Positions 1-8,823 of a DNA stretch of 64,000 bases are shown here, in pieces (the stretch's first letter is position 1; each line of letters starts with the position of its first letter). A program made the position numbers and the translations under genes. This stretch comes from Onishia niordana (lineage in GTDB: Bacteria > Pseudomonadota > Gammaproteobacteria > Pseudomonadales > Halomonadaceae). The notes beneath the pieces are model-generated. The model was not told the origin of the DNA and searched no databases. It saw nothing but the letters and a program-made list of their open reading frames with translations. The stretch spans positions 186,001-250,000 of the forward strand of contig NZ_SDSD01000003.1 of the NCBI RefSeq assembly GCF_004798965.1, in the 5' to 3' direction.

Positions 1-587
1 ATATCGAGCGTGTGCTGCGCTCGCTGGCGCTGTGGGAGAAGCGCAATAACCGCTTGATCACCCTGTCCGGCGGCATGAAACGCCGGGTGCTGATTGCCAA
101 GGCGTTATCGCATGAACCGACCATTTTGTTCCTCGACGAACCGACCGCCGGCGTCGATGTCGAGCTTCGGCGCGAGATGTGGGAGGTGGTGCGTGGCCTA
201 CGCGAGAACGGCGTGACGATCATCCTCACCACTCACTATATCGAGGAAGCCGAGGAAATGGCCGATCGTATTGGGGTGATCCAGCGCGGTGAGATCATCC
301 TGGTCGAGGACAAGCGAACCCTGATGCAAAGCCTGGGGCGCAAACAGCTGACCCTTGAGTTGCTCGATCCCTTGGTGGCGCTGCCCAATGCCTTGGCCGA
401 CTATCCGCTGACGCTGTCAGAGGATGGCCGTCAGCTGACCTATCGCTACGACACCCGGCAGGAGCATACGGGTATCGCGGGCATGCTCGAGGAGCTCAGG
501 AAGGCCGGCATCCACTTCCAGGATCTGCATACCGAGCAGAGCTCACTTGAAGATATTTTTGTCAGCCTGGTAAGGGAGAACCCATGA
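1..587 (+). CDS. ABC-2 type exporter, ATP-binding subunit (5' end outside window)
   Basis: This is the C-terminal part of an ABC transporter ATPase; the reading frame is open from base 3 and the Walker A region lies upstream of the window. Visible motifs in order are the ABC signature LSGGMKRR, Walker B with the D-loop ([11 protein letters not shown]) and the H-switch TTHY followed by [13 protein letters not shown]. The tail matches the C-terminal part of exporter ATPases of the YadG/CcmA type. Its stop overlaps the start of the permease gene by ATGA, so the two are translationally coupled and form one exporter. The substrate cannot be told from the sequence. Confidence 0.93.
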   Translation, partial: IERVLRSLALWEKRNNRLITLSGGMKRRVLIAKALSHEPTILFLDEPTAGVDVELRREMWEVVRGLRENGVTIILTTHYIEEAEEMADRIGVIQRGEIILVEDKRTLMQSLGRKQLTLELLDPLVALPNALADYPLTLSEDGRQLTYRYDTRQEHTGIAGMLEELRKAGIHFQDLHTEQSSLEDIFVSLVRENP

Positions 588-1345
588 ATCTTCGCGGCAT
601 GATGGCCATTTACCGCTCCGAAATGGCGCGTACTCGGCGTACGCTGCTGCAGAGCATCGTCTCACCGGTACTCTCGACCTCGCTTTACTTTGTGGTCTTC
701 GGCTCGGCGATCGGTTCACGCATCACAGAGGTGGGCGGTATCAGCTACGGTGCCTTCATCGTGCCCGGGTTGATCATGCTGATGCTGCTCACGCAGAGCG
801 TGTCCAATGCGTCGTTCGGCATCTTCTTTCCGCGTTTCTCCGGCAGTATCTACGAGCTGCTTTCGGCGCCGGTGTCCTACATGGAAATCGTCATGGGCTA
901 TGTGGGCGCGGCGGCGAGCAAGTCGATTGTGCTGGGCCTGATTATTCTGGCGACGGCAGGGCTTTTTGTCCCCCTCGAGATCGCTCACCCGTTCTGGATG
1001 CTGTTTTTCCTGGTGTTGACGGCGTTCACCTTTAGTCTGCTCGGCTTCATCATTGGCATCTGGGCCGAAGGGTTCGACCGTCTGCAGCTGGTGCCGCTCT
1101 TGGTCATCACGCCCCTGACCTTTCTTGGCGGGACTTTTTACTCCATCGATATGCTGCCGCCATTCTGGCAGGGCGTGACGCTTTTCAACCCGGTGGTCTA
1201 TCTGGTCAGTGGTTTCCGCTGGAGCTTCTATGGGGTGGGCGATGTCAGTCTGGAAGCGAGCCTTGCCATGGTGATGGCGTTTCTGGTGGTGAGTCTTGCG
1301 GTGGTGAGCTGGATTTTTCGCAGCGGCTACCGGCTCAAGCCCTAG
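584..1345 (+). CDS. ABC-2 type exporter, permease subunit
   Basis: A 253-residue integral membrane protein with about six hydrophobic segments and the ABC-2 membrane domain pattern. The Phe/Pro-rich segment near residues 180-210 ([20 protein letters not shown]) is typical of YadH-like permeases. The start codon overlaps the stop of the ATPase gene (ATGA), which supports this start and a two-gene operon. It probably acts as a homodimer in the inner membrane with two copies of the ATPase. The substrate is unknown; YadG/YadH-like systems are poorly characterised. Confidence 0.93.
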   Translation: MNLRGMMAIYRSEMARTRRTLLQSIVSPVLSTSLYFVVFGSAIGSRITEVGGISYGAFIVPGLIMLMLLTQSVSNASFGIFFPRFSGSIYELLSAPVSYMEIVMGYVGAAASKSIVLGLIILATAGLFVPLEIAHPFWMLFFLVLTAFTFSLLGFIIGIWAEGFDRLQLVPLLVITPLTFLGGTFYSIDMLPPFWQGVTLFNPVVYLVSGFRWSFYGVGDVSLEASLAMVMAFLVVSLAVVSWIFRSGYRLKP

Positions 1346-1450
1346 GCGGCTAACCGACTCACCGGCCCGCATCTGAACTTCTTCCCTGCCAAGCCGGTCG
1401 CAGTCGGTGTTAGCGTCATGACGCTATATCACACCCAAGAGGTCATACCC

Positions 1451-1912
1451 ATGCTTGAAGCCATTCAGCAGTTCTTTCAGCGCACCCTGGTCACTTCGGA
1501 ACAGGACAATGATGGGCCGACCCTGGAGCTGGCGACGGCTGCGCTCTTGTGCGAAGTGGTACGCGCCGATTACCACCACGACAGTCGAGAACTCGATGCG
1601 CTGCGTGAGATGCTCTTGCGTCACTTCACACTCGGTGAGTCCGCCGTCGATGAGTTGATGGTGTTGGCGCGTCAGGAAGTCGAGGATGCCGTGGATCACT
1701 ACCAGTTCGTGAGCCTGATCAAGGAGCGCTACGGCTATGAACAGCGGATGGAGCTGATCCGCCTGATGTGGCAGCTGGCCTATGCGGATGGCGAGTTGAG
1801 TCCTTTAGAAGAGCATCGCATTCGGCGTTTGGCCGATCTTCTCTATGTCAGGCACAGTGATTTTATTCGCGCCAAATTGAGCGTGCAGGAGACGCTCAGC
1901 GGCTCGAGTTGA
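1451..1912 (+). CDS. TerB-family protein
   Basis: A 153-residue, acidic, mostly helical soluble protein resembling the TerB / DjlA N-terminal domain (two similar halves rich in conserved Asp/Glu, such as VVRADYHHDSRELDAL and LAYADGELSPLEEHRI). The half-repeat YADGELSPLEEH is the typical metal-binding TerB signature. I chose the ATG at 1451 because AAGAGGT lies just upstream; an in-frame ATG at 1418 would add 11 residues. The gene stands alone and converges on, and overlaps by 17 bases, the yihY-like gene. The role is unknown. The tellurite-resistance label comes from the family name and there is no ter operon here. Confidence 0.8.
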   Translation: MLEAIQQFFQRTLVTSEQDNDGPTLELATAALLCEVVRADYHHDSRELDALREMLLRHFTLGESAVDELMVLARQEVEDAVDHYQFVSLIKERYGYEQRMELIRLMWQLAYADGELSPLEEHRIRRLADLLYVRHSDFIRAKLSVQETLSGSS

Positions 1913-2810
1913 TGGCACGCTTTCGCGGGTCCACATACCAAGGCAGCCCAGACCGGTCGTTGTGCTCCAGTTCAGCGATGACCTGAGCCCCCAACAGCAG
2001 GATGATGGCGCCGACCTCAAGGGTCAGCAATACGATGATGATGGTCGCAAGCGAGCCATAGACCACATTCACCAGTGACAGGCTGGCGAAATACACGACC
2101 AGTAGCTGTCGTACCCCTTCCCAGAGCAGTGCCGCCACAAAGCCGCCAACCAGTGCCCGTCGCAGGGCGATATGCACCACGGGGAGCACCTTGTAGATGG
2201 CGCTGAACATGGCAAACATACCCAGGAAGCTGATCAGGTTAAGGGCTGGCTCGGATAGGCTCGCAAGTGGCAGATTAGTGCCGAAAATGGCCAGCATAGC
2301 GTCATTGAGTGCGTCGATCGTGGATACCAGCAGCGTGAGGGCAAGCAGGCCAGTGCCGAGGACCAGAATGAAGGCATAGGGCAGCAATACGGAAACCCAG
2401 ACGCTGCGTTTTGCTGCGTGATCCGGATGATGAAAAATGATCGCCATGCAGTCCTCGAGCATGCGAAAGGCGAAAGAGCTGAAGATCAGCAGTACCGGAA
2501 GGCCGATCAGGCCGATGGCATCCCGCGATTCAAGCAGAGTCTGCACGGCATCCAGTAGGATGCTGGCATGCGTCGGTGTCAGATGGTTCGCCTGTAGCGA
2601 TAGAACATCCAGCAGATGCTGTTCGTTGGCGACATGAGTAAGCAGCACGCAAAGCAGCGCAAAGAGCGGTACGATCGACAGCAGCACGTTGTAGCCCACT
2701 CCGCCAGCAAGCAGGATGCCCCTGTTGCGCAGAAAGGCCTTTAGCACTCGCCAGACGAAGCGCGCCAGGCGGGGAATAAGGCGGGGCAGGGCGGAGAAGT
2801 AATGCGTCAT
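1896..2810 (-). CDS. YihY/virulence factor BrkB family inner-membrane protein
   Basis: A 304-residue membrane protein with six hydrophobic segments. The N-terminal GILLAGGVGYNVLLSIVPLFALL segment is the hallmark of the YihY (formerly RNase BN) / BrkB family. I chose the ATG at 2810 (MTHYF...) because AAGGA lies about ten bases before it; longer starts up to 2858 exist. The family was once annotated as tRNA-processing RNase BN, but that activity belongs to another protein (ElaC/Rbn), so no enzymatic role is assigned. The gene converges on the TerB-like gene and is divergent from the DUF393 gene. Confidence 0.88.
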   Translation of the reverse strand: MTHYFSALPRLIPRLARFVWRVLKAFLRNRGILLAGGVGYNVLLSIVPLFALLCVLLTHVANEQHLLDVLSLQANHLTPTHASILLDAVQTLLESRDAIGLIGLPVLLIFSSFAFRMLEDCMAIIFHHPDHAAKRSVWVSVLLPYAFILVLGTGLLALTLLVSTIDALNDAMLAIFGTNLPLASLSEPALNLISFLGMFAMFSAIYKVLPVVHIALRRALVGGFVAALLWEGVRQLLVVYFASLSLVNVVYGSLATIIIVLLTLEVGAIILLLGAQVIAELEHNDRSGLPWYVDPRKRAINSSR

Positions 2811-2919
2811 GCACAACGTCCTTGTGGGGCCGGCGATTTGCACAGTGGCTACCATCATAAGCGCAGGAGGACATCGGCGGCCATCTAGATGGTCAGTCGA
2901 GGTATGACAGGAGGATAGC

Positions 2920-3354
2920 GTGGCATCCGAAACGGATAACTTGCTGGTCTACGATGGTCAGTGCCCATTTTGTCGCCGCTACGTGCGTTGGTTGCAGCTG
3001 CAAGATGCCGCGGGAGAGCTCCATCTGATTGATGCACGCGGTGACGACCCGGTGATTGATGACGTGCGAGCACTCGGCTTCGATCTCGACAAGGGGATGG
3101 TACTGAAGCTCGATGCGCAGTGGTACCACGGGGCTGACGCTTTGCGTGTCCTTGCCCTGCTCAGTAGTCCGGTAGGCGTCTTCAATCGGCTGAATCGACG
3201 CCTCTTCGGTGGCCACAAGCGCGCCAATAGCGGGTATCCGCTGCTGCGTGGATTACGTGGTCTTGTGCTTAGGGTGTTGCGGCGCCCGTCACTGCAATAT
3301 TCATCGCGCCAGCGAAACCCTCGCTCTTGCAGGGGGGAAGAGGACGACAGTTGA
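2920..3354 (+). CDS. DUF393 (DCC family) thiol-disulfide oxidoreductase-like protein
   Basis: A 144-residue protein with the DUF393/DCC pattern: an N-terminal LLVYDGQCPFCRRYVRW with the CPFC pair at residues 15-18, then an alternating strand/helix region and a basic C terminus. The start is a GTG at 2920 preceded by a strong AGGAGG. The family resembles thioredoxin-fold proteins and is called thiol-disulfide oxidoreductase on the strength of its CxxC-type motif; its substrates are unknown. The C-terminal 25 residues are basic and low in complexity. The next gene, corA-like, begins 78 bases downstream on the same strand. Confidence 0.82.
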   Translation: MASETDNLLVYDGQCPFCRRYVRWLQLQDAAGELHLIDARGDDPVIDDVRALGFDLDKGMVLKLDAQWYHGADALRVLALLSSPVGVFNRLNRRLFGGHKRANSGYPLLRGLRGLVLRVLRRPSLQYSSRQRNPRSCRGEEDDS

Positions 3355-3432
3355 GGGCCCGGCGTCGCCTTTGTGTGCCATTTTTGGCAATAATGGTGCT
3401 GATGAGACCACGTCCCCGCCAGGAGTCAGCCG

Positions 3433-4398
3433 ATGATCGTCAACTGTGTCGCGTATGAGCACGGGCATCGCCAACGGGACATCCGCGTCGAGGATATCGC
3501 CGAGGCCATGCAGAATCCCGACTGCTTTGTGTGGGTCGCCTTACATGATCCAGATCCCGAGGAATTCAAGCGATTCGAGGAGGTGTTTGATTTCCATGAG
3601 CTGGCGGTAGAAGACGCACTTCACGGCCAGCAGCGTCCCAAGATTGAAGAATATGGCCAGTCCCTTTTTGCCATCATGCGTCCGATCACCTTGGTGGATG
3701 GCGAATTCGACCAAGGCGAAGTCGCCGTGTTTCTCGGAGAGCGTTATGTGCTGTCGGTTCGCCAGCATGCCAGCCAAGGGTTTCTTGGCGTGCGCGCACG
3801 TTGCGAGCGCGAGCCACAGTTGCTTCAGCAAGGCCCGGCTTTCGTACTCTATGCCCTGTTGGATGCGGTGGTAGATCGCTACTTCCCGGTGGTCGAGTCG
3901 CTGGAGGCTGAGCTTGAGGAGATCGAGGATCAGATCTTCATTCGTGGCACGGCACGCTCCAGTCTCGAGCGCCTCTATCAACTCAAGCGACGCACGATGT
4001 TGTTAAAACACGCCGTCACCCCGCTTGCCGAAGCGACGGCACATCTGGTCGGCGGTCGTGTGCCGGCGCTATGCCTCAATACCCGTGAATATTTTCGCGA
4101 CGTGTATGATCATCTCCATCGCATTGAGGCCGGGGTCGATAACATCCGCGAAACCATCATCACGGCGATTCAGGTCAACCTGTCGATGGTGGCGATCGAC
4201 GAGAGCGAAGTACACAAGCGGCTTGCCGCCTGGGCGGCCATCTTCGCCATGGCGACCATCCTTGCGGGTATCTGGGGCATGAACTTTGAGCATATGCCCG
4301 AACTCGACTGGCGGCTCGGTTACCCTATTGCCTTGTCGGTCATGGGCGTTGCCTGCGGGACGCTATACTGGCGCTTTCGCCGGGCGGGGTGGCTCTAG
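3433..4398 (+). CDS. corA: CorA-family magnesium/divalent cation transporter
   Basis: A 321-residue protein with a long charged cytoplasmic N-terminal domain and two C-terminal membrane segments. The first segment ends in the signature GMN (residues 282-284) followed by FEHMPELDW, which is the CorA periplasmic loop; ZntB-type proteins usually differ after GMN. CorA pentamers carry Mg2+ (also Co2+ and Ni2+) across the inner membrane. The gene is followed at once by arfB. No Mg2+-sensing leader was recognised in the short upstream gap. Confidence 0.88.
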   Translation: MIVNCVAYEHGHRQRDIRVEDIAEAMQNPDCFVWVALHDPDPEEFKRFEEVFDFHELAVEDALHGQQRPKIEEYGQSLFAIMRPITLVDGEFDQGEVAVFLGERYVLSVRQHASQGFLGVRARCEREPQLLQQGPAFVLYALLDAVVDRYFPVVESLEAELEEIEDQIFIRGTARSSLERLYQLKRRTMLLKHAVTPLAEATAHLVGGRVPALCLNTREYFRDVYDHLHRIEAGVDNIRETIITAIQVNLSMVAIDESEVHKRLAAWAAIFAMATILAGIWGMNFEHMPELDWRLGYPIALSVMGVACGTLYWRFRRAGWL

Positions 4399-4475
4399 AC
4401 CGTGGGATACATCCGTATCGATCAATCCCCATACCATCAGGCTGGCTATTAATGCCGGATATAAGGATTCAGGTA

Positions 4476-4901
4476 ATGTTGGAAGTATCGCGACAGATCG
4501 TGATCAACGATGATGAACTTGACTTGCAAGCGGTTCGCGCCCAGGGCGCAGGTGGGCAGAACGTCAACAAGGTCTCCTCGGCGATTCACCTGCGCTTCGA
4601 TATTCGTGCCTCGCATTTGCCCGAGGGCGTAAAGGAGCAGCTGCTGGCGCTTCGGGACAAGCGCATCAGTCGCGACGGTGTGGTGATCATCAAGGCGCAG
4701 GAGCACCGAACTCAGGAACGCAATCGTCAGGAAGCGCTGGCGCGACTCAAATCCCTGATCAAGCAAGTGCTCTATGCACCGAAGAAACGTGTTCCTACCC
4801 GTCCCAGCAAGGGCGCCAAAAAGCGGCGCATTGAGCAAAAGAAGCAGCGCGGCAAGCACAAGGCCCTGCGTGGCAAGGTAAGCAAACAGGCCATCGACTG
4901 A
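4476..4901 (+). CDS. arfB: Alternative ribosome-rescue peptidyl-tRNA hydrolase ArfB (YaeJ)
   Basis: A 141-residue release-factor-like protein. The catalytic GGQ falls at residues 26-28 within RAQGAGGQNVNKVSSAIHLR, which is the position expected for ArfB. The C-terminal tail is rich in Lys/Arg (RPSKGAKKRRIEQKKQRGKHK), as in ArfB, where it enters the empty mRNA channel of stalled ribosomes. I chose the ATG at 4476 over upstream ATGs (4389, 4452) because MLEVSRQIVIND aligns with the known N terminus and AAGGA precedes it. The protein frees peptide from ribosomes that lack a stop codon. Confidence 0.92.
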   Translation: MLEVSRQIVINDDELDLQAVRAQGAGGQNVNKVSSAIHLRFDIRASHLPEGVKEQLLALRDKRISRDGVVIIKAQEHRTQERNRQEALARLKSLIKQVLYAPKKRVPTRPSKGAKKRRIEQKKQRGKHKALRGKVSKQAID

Positions 4902-5033
4902 TCCTTGAGCATGGCAGTCAACGCTAATATCCCCTATCTTGAACGCTTGGCCTGGACAGCTAATGTCCGGGACTGCAATGGTTCAATTGCCGCGGTGAGC
5001 ACGTATCAGCCGGGCTGAACGGGAGACGAAACG

Positions 5034-6155
5034 ATGGCGGATCAGTCGGTAGGTGAACTACTGAAGGACAACCGGGTAAAAGCGCTGGTCGTAGTGCTGG
5101 TGCTTGTGGTGCTCTATGCCTTCTATGCCAGTTCCAACGCAAGCAGCGAGCGTGAGCAGCGTGAACAGCTCCAGGACAGAGTGGCAGAGCTTGAAAACGA
5201 ACGTGAGGCAATGAGTGAGCGTGTCTCTGCCTTCAGTGAAACCTATGAATCCATTGAAGAGGCAGAAGCAGCGCTTGCGGACCTGAATACTCAGGCCGAA
5301 GACGCCAAGTCTCGCCTAGCGACCATCGAAGAAAATGTCAGCGAGGCGCAGTCTCGTCAGGATGCCCTGGCGACAACTATCGATGAGCGTCAGGCGACAC
5401 TGGACGAACTCGATGCCACGGTCGCCTCTCGTGAAGCGAAGAGCGAGGCGTTGTCGGAGCAGGTTGAACAGGCCACTCAGGAACGTGATGAGTCGCAAGC
5501 GACGCTCGAAGAGAACCGGAGTGCCATTGCCGATGCGAAAGGCCGTCAGGCTGAGTTGGAGAGCGACATCGCAGCGCTAAACGATACCCGTGATGCGCAT
5601 AAGCAAGAAGTTGCCAGCTTGGAAGAGCAAGTCGCCTCGCTTGAAGCCAAGGTTGCTGCCGCCGAGCAGTCCTATTCCCACGTCGACGAAAAACTGACGC
5701 AGGCACTGGATCAACTTGATGCGACACAGCAAAAGCGTTCCGACCTAGAGGCGCAGCTCGCCGATCTGACCGATAAAACCGATGCGCGTCGCAATCAGCT
5801 TGACCGCCTCGAGGCGCAGCTTGCCGAATGGCGAGAAGAGCTCAGCGACGTATCGGTGAGCTCGCAAGCACAGGACTCCGAGACTGACGACGCCTCTGGT
5901 TCTTCTGCCATGAACGACGAGATGTCCACAAATGAGGATAGCGCCAAATCCTCAGAGCAGGACGCCAGTCAGGCAAAAGCCGACGAAGCCGAGAGTAATC
6001 AGGCGGAAACTCAGAAGGCGGCCGGCCAAGCGGGCAATGCTGAGACAGACAGCAATCAGACGGAGGCCCAGGAGGAAGCGGGTCAGTCGGACGCTTCAGA
6101 CTCAAAGAGCGACCAGACGGAGATTCAGCGGGATAAAGCAGAGGGGGGCGAGTGA
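5034..6155 (+). CDS. Membrane-anchored acidic coiled-coil protein, function unknown
   Basis: A 373-residue protein with a short N-terminal cytoplasmic stretch, one membrane segment (about residues 15-33, ALVVVLVLVVLYAFYA) and then about 240 residues of continuous heptad-like, Glu/Gln/Ala-rich coiled coil. The last 90 residues are a highly acidic, low-complexity tail with repeated Q-x-E and AGQ/SNQ motifs. It would place a long rod and a flexible anionic tail in the periplasm. I do not recognise a family; length-variable coiled-coil spacers of this kind diverge fast. It is a single gene ending at a strong terminator. The start ATG at 5034 follows GGGAGACG. Confidence 0.75.
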   Translation: MADQSVGELLKDNRVKALVVVLVLVVLYAFYASSNASSEREQREQLQDRVAELENEREAMSERVSAFSETYESIEEAEAALADLNTQAEDAKSRLATIEENVSEAQSRQDALATTIDERQATLDELDATVASREAKSEALSEQVEQATQERDESQATLEENRSAIADAKGRQAELESDIAALNDTRDAHKQEVASLEEQVASLEAKVAAAEQSYSHVDEKLTQALDQLDATQQKRSDLEAQLADLTDKTDARRNQLDRLEAQLAEWREELSDVSVSSQAQDSETDDASGSSAMNDEMSTNEDSAKSSEQDASQAKADEAESNQAETQKAAGQAGNAETDSNQTEAQEEAGQSDASDSKSDQTEIQRDKAEGGE

Positions 6156-6224
6156 CCCAACGTCTCTTCAGACATGAAATTACTTGAAGTAACGACATGC
6201 GCAGAGAAATCAGTGGCATGTACG

Positions 6225-6250
6225 ACGGCCCCCTCTTTAGGGGGCCGTTT
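6225..6250 (+). terminator. Rho-independent terminator after the coiled-coil gene
   Basis: Perfect stem ACGGCCCCCT / AGGGGGCCGT with a 4-base loop, followed by TTTCG. It lies between two convergent genes and may stop transcription from both sides. Confidence 0.8.
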
Positions 6251-6334
6251 CGTATCCATCAGCTTGGCTGGGTGTCGTAGGCGAGGCCCTAAATGATCCG
6301 CGATGATGGTTCGCCTCATCGCGCCTGGGAGCGG

Positions 6335-6979
6335 TTAATGGGACGGGAGAGTCCGCTCCAACAGTGCCAGGACCTCTTGGTCACTGGTCTGACTGAAGCG
6401 TTGATACCACTGACCCACCGCCATGAAATCCTCAGGTGTATGCAGGCAAATGATCCGGTCGACGGTAGCCTCAATCTCGTTCAGGCTATCGGCAGCCGCC
6501 ACCGGTATGGCCACAATCAACTCGCCAGGGGCTTGTTCTTTCAAGGCCTCCACGGCGGCCCGCATGGTAGCGCCGGTAGCGAGTCCATCGTCGACAATGA
6601 TGACGCGGCGCCCAGCAATGCGTGGCCGCGGACGCTGGCCACGATAGGCCTGCTCGCGGCGGTGTAGCTCCCGGGTCTCATGGGCAATAAGGGTGTCGAG
6701 CCTCTCCTGAGTGACGCCCAGGCCTGCAATCAGCTCGTGATGAAGGATGCAGACACCGTTGCCGGCGATGGCGCCCATGGCAAATTCTGGATGCCAGGGC
6801 ACGCCGAGTTTGCGCACCACGAATACATCCAGTTCTCCGCCTAGTGCCTGAGCTACCTCGAAGGCAACTGGCACGCCGCCACGGGGTAGCCCCAGGATCA
6901 GGGGTGTGGGGGGGTGTCGATATTCCGTAAGTGCCATGGCGAGGTGGCGCCCGGCATCGTGTCGATCTTTAAAAAGCAT
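6335..6979 (-). CDS. Phosphoribosyltransferase-domain protein
   Basis: A 214-residue protein of the PRTase type I fold. The PRPP-binding loop is plain (RRVIIVDDGLATGATM), preceded by LILGLPRGGVPVAFEVAQAL near the N terminus. Proteins with this arrangement are annotated as phosphoribosyltransferase family and are often near stress or hydrolase genes; the base or substrate is not known. It is not an apt, hpt, upp or pyrE gene by its hood region. The ATG at 6979 has no obvious strong ribosome site. It is divergent from mrp with a 232-base gap between them. Confidence 0.82.
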   Translation of the reverse strand: MLFKDRHDAGRHLAMALTEYRHPPTPLILGLPRGGVPVAFEVAQALGGELDVFVVRKLGVPWHPEFAMGAIAGNGVCILHHELIAGLGVTQERLDTLIAHETRELHRREQAYRGQRPRPRIAGRRVIIVDDGLATGATMRAAVEALKEQAPGELIVAIPVAAADSLNEIEATVDRIICLHTPEDFMAVGQWYQRFSQTSDQEVLALLERTLPSH

Positions 6980-7211
6980 GATGTGGCGGCTCTGGAAAGC
7001 TTACCTTTAACGTAGCGCATTCTATATTGACGAGTATCGACCGCAGCCTTCGACATGAGGCGATAGTCCCATCGCGCACAGCCTCACTGCTCGAGGAAAG
7101 TCTAAGAATAAAAGTTGACTATTCCGCTTGGGATTAGTCGGGGGCTGCAGGTTATAATCGACGCATAGCGGCAAGCGATGCCGACGACCAACGACACAGG
7201 AGAAGAGGGTA

Positions 7212-8012
7212 ATGGAGGGTGTAAAGCATATCGTTGCCGTAGCGTCGGGCAAGGGCGGCGTAGGCAAGTCCACTGTGACGGTCAATTTGGCGTTGGCCAT
7301 GGCAGCCGAGGGCTATCGGGTTGGCCTGCTGGATGCTGACATCTATGGCCCCAGTCAGGCGCAGATGCTGGGCATTGGTGAGGGCGTTCGGCCAAATCAA
7401 GTAGGGGAGAACCGTTTTGCTCCTCTCAACGCTCATGGTATTCAGGCCATGTCGATGGCGTTCCTGGTCGATATCACCGAGCCAATGGTATGGCGCGGAC
7501 CGATGGTGGCCGGTGCTTTCCAGCAGCTGCTTAACCAAACGGTCTGGGATGATGTTGATTATTTGTTCATCGACATGCCGCCGGGTACCGGTGACATCCA
7601 GTTGACGCTTGCTCAGAAGGTCGAGGTTGACGGTGCAGTGATCGTGACCACCCCGCAGGACATTGCGTTGCTGGATGCCCGCAAGGGCATCGAGATGTTC
7701 CGTAAGGTCAACGTGCCGGTGCTGGGTATTGTCGAAAACATGAGCCTTCATGTTTGCTCGCAGTGCGGTCATCAGGAACCGATCTTCGGCGCTGGCGGTG
7801 GTGAACGCATCGCCGCCCAGTATGAGACGGCGCTGCTCGGTCAGCTGCCGCTGAGCCTGGGTATTCGCGAGCAGGCCGATGGCGGTCAGCCTACCGTGGT
7901 TGCTGAGCCTGAAGGGGATGTGGCCCAGACCTTCCGCAAGGTGGCGCGCTCCGTGGTCGAGGGCGTTACCTCACAGCAAGCCGAGGGCCCGAGCATCTCC
8001 TTCGGCGACTAG
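7212..8012 (+). CDS. mrp: Iron-sulfur cluster carrier ATPase, Mrp/ApbC family
   Basis: A 266-residue P-loop ATPase of the Mrp/NBP35 group. It has the deviant Walker A GKGGVGKS from residue 13, the motif [24 protein letters not shown], and a C-terminal CSQC pair (Cys182, Cys185) that binds the bridging cluster in a dimer. It carries Fe-S clusters to apo-proteins in the cytosol. It is shorter than E. coli Mrp because the N-terminal MIP18-like domain is absent; short forms are common. The ATG follows GGAGAAGAGGG. dcd follows on the same strand after a terminator. Confidence 0.9.
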   Translation: MEGVKHIVAVASGKGGVGKSTVTVNLALAMAAEGYRVGLLDADIYGPSQAQMLGIGEGVRPNQVGENRFAPLNAHGIQAMSMAFLVDITEPMVWRGPMVAGAFQQLLNQTVWDDVDYLFIDMPPGTGDIQLTLAQKVEVDGAVIVTTPQDIALLDARKGIEMFRKVNVPVLGIVENMSLHVCSQCGHQEPIFGAGGGERIAAQYETALLGQLPLSLGIREQADGGQPTVVAEPEGDVAQTFRKVARSVVEGVTSQQAEGPSISFGD

Positions 8013-8079
8013 GCGCCCATACTGCGGCATGGGCCTGTTCGGGGGCCTGTGCCGGCCACACGTCTTTTGGAATGCCGTC

Positions 8080-8111
8080 AGGGCCGTTATGATAGCGGCC
8101 CTGTTTTTTTT
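8080..8111 (+). terminator. Rho-independent terminator between mrp and dcd
   Basis: Stem AGGGCCG / CGGCCCT with a 9-base loop and then a run of Ts from 8104. It lies 38 bases before the dcd start, so dcd probably needs its own promoter or readthrough. Confidence 0.7.
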
Positions 8112-8148
8112 GCCCTTACCTTTACTGACGCACCCCAAGGAATCTCCG

Positions 8149-8715
8149 ATGAGCATCAAGTCCGATAGCTGGATCCGTCGCATGGCCGCCAGTGACGCCA
8201 TGATTGAACCGTTCATGGAGGACCAGGTGCGTTACGTCAACGAGCAGCGGGTGATCTCCTACGGCACCTCCAGCTATGGCTACGATGTGCGTTGCTCCGA
8301 TGAATTCAAGGTGTTCACCAATATTCACTCGGCGGTGGTCGACCCCAAGGCCTTCGACGAAAAGAGCTTTGTCGACGTCAAGGGGGATGTCTGCGTGATC
8401 CCGCCCAATTCCTTCGCTCTGGCGCGCACGATTGAGTACTTTCGCATCCCGCGCAATGTGCTGACCATCTGTCTTGGCAAGTCGACCTATGCGCGTTGCG
8501 GCATCATCGTCAACGTCACGCCCCTGGAGCCTGAATGGGAAGGACACGTGACGCTCGAGTTTTCCAATACCACCAACCTGCCGGCCAAGATCTACGCCAA
8601 TGAAGGGGTGGCGCAGATGCTGTTTCTGGAATCCGATGAAGTCTGCGAGACCTCTTACAAGGATCGGGGTGGCAAGTACATGGGGCAGCGCGGCGTTACG
8701 CTGCCGCGCACCTGA
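8149..8715 (+). CDS. dcd: dCTP deaminase
   Basis: A 188-residue enzyme that deaminates dCTP to dUTP, feeding thymidylate synthesis. Motifs include [16 protein letters not shown] near residues 42-57, the catalytic region [31 protein letters not shown] and the C-terminal [19 protein letters not shown], which closes over the active site. The length is the usual one. The ATG at 8149 follows CCAAGGAA; an upstream in-frame ATG would run through the terminator and is unlikely. The gene ends shortly before a bidirectional terminator shared with the LysR gene. Confidence 0.96.
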   Translation: MSIKSDSWIRRMAASDAMIEPFMEDQVRYVNEQRVISYGTSSYGYDVRCSDEFKVFTNIHSAVVDPKAFDEKSFVDVKGDVCVIPPNSFALARTIEYFRIPRNVLTICLGKSTYARCGIIVNVTPLEPEWEGHVTLEFSNTTNLPAKIYANEGVAQMLFLESDEVCETSYKDRGGKYMGQRGVTLPRT

Positions 8716-8762
8716 TGGCGCACCTGATGATCTAGCATTGGCAACAGCCAAGGTGGCATGGC

Positions 8763-8791
8763 AAAGCCGGGCGTTGGACGCCCGGCTTTTT
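8763..8791 (+). terminator. Terminator between dcd and the LysR gene, probably bidirectional
   Basis: Perfect stem AAAGCCGGGCG / CGCCCGGCTTT with a 5-base loop and short T runs on both strands, between two convergent genes. Confidence 0.85.
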
Positions 8792-8823
8792 GGTGTCTGG
8801 AGGATAGCAAATGCGAGTAGGCG

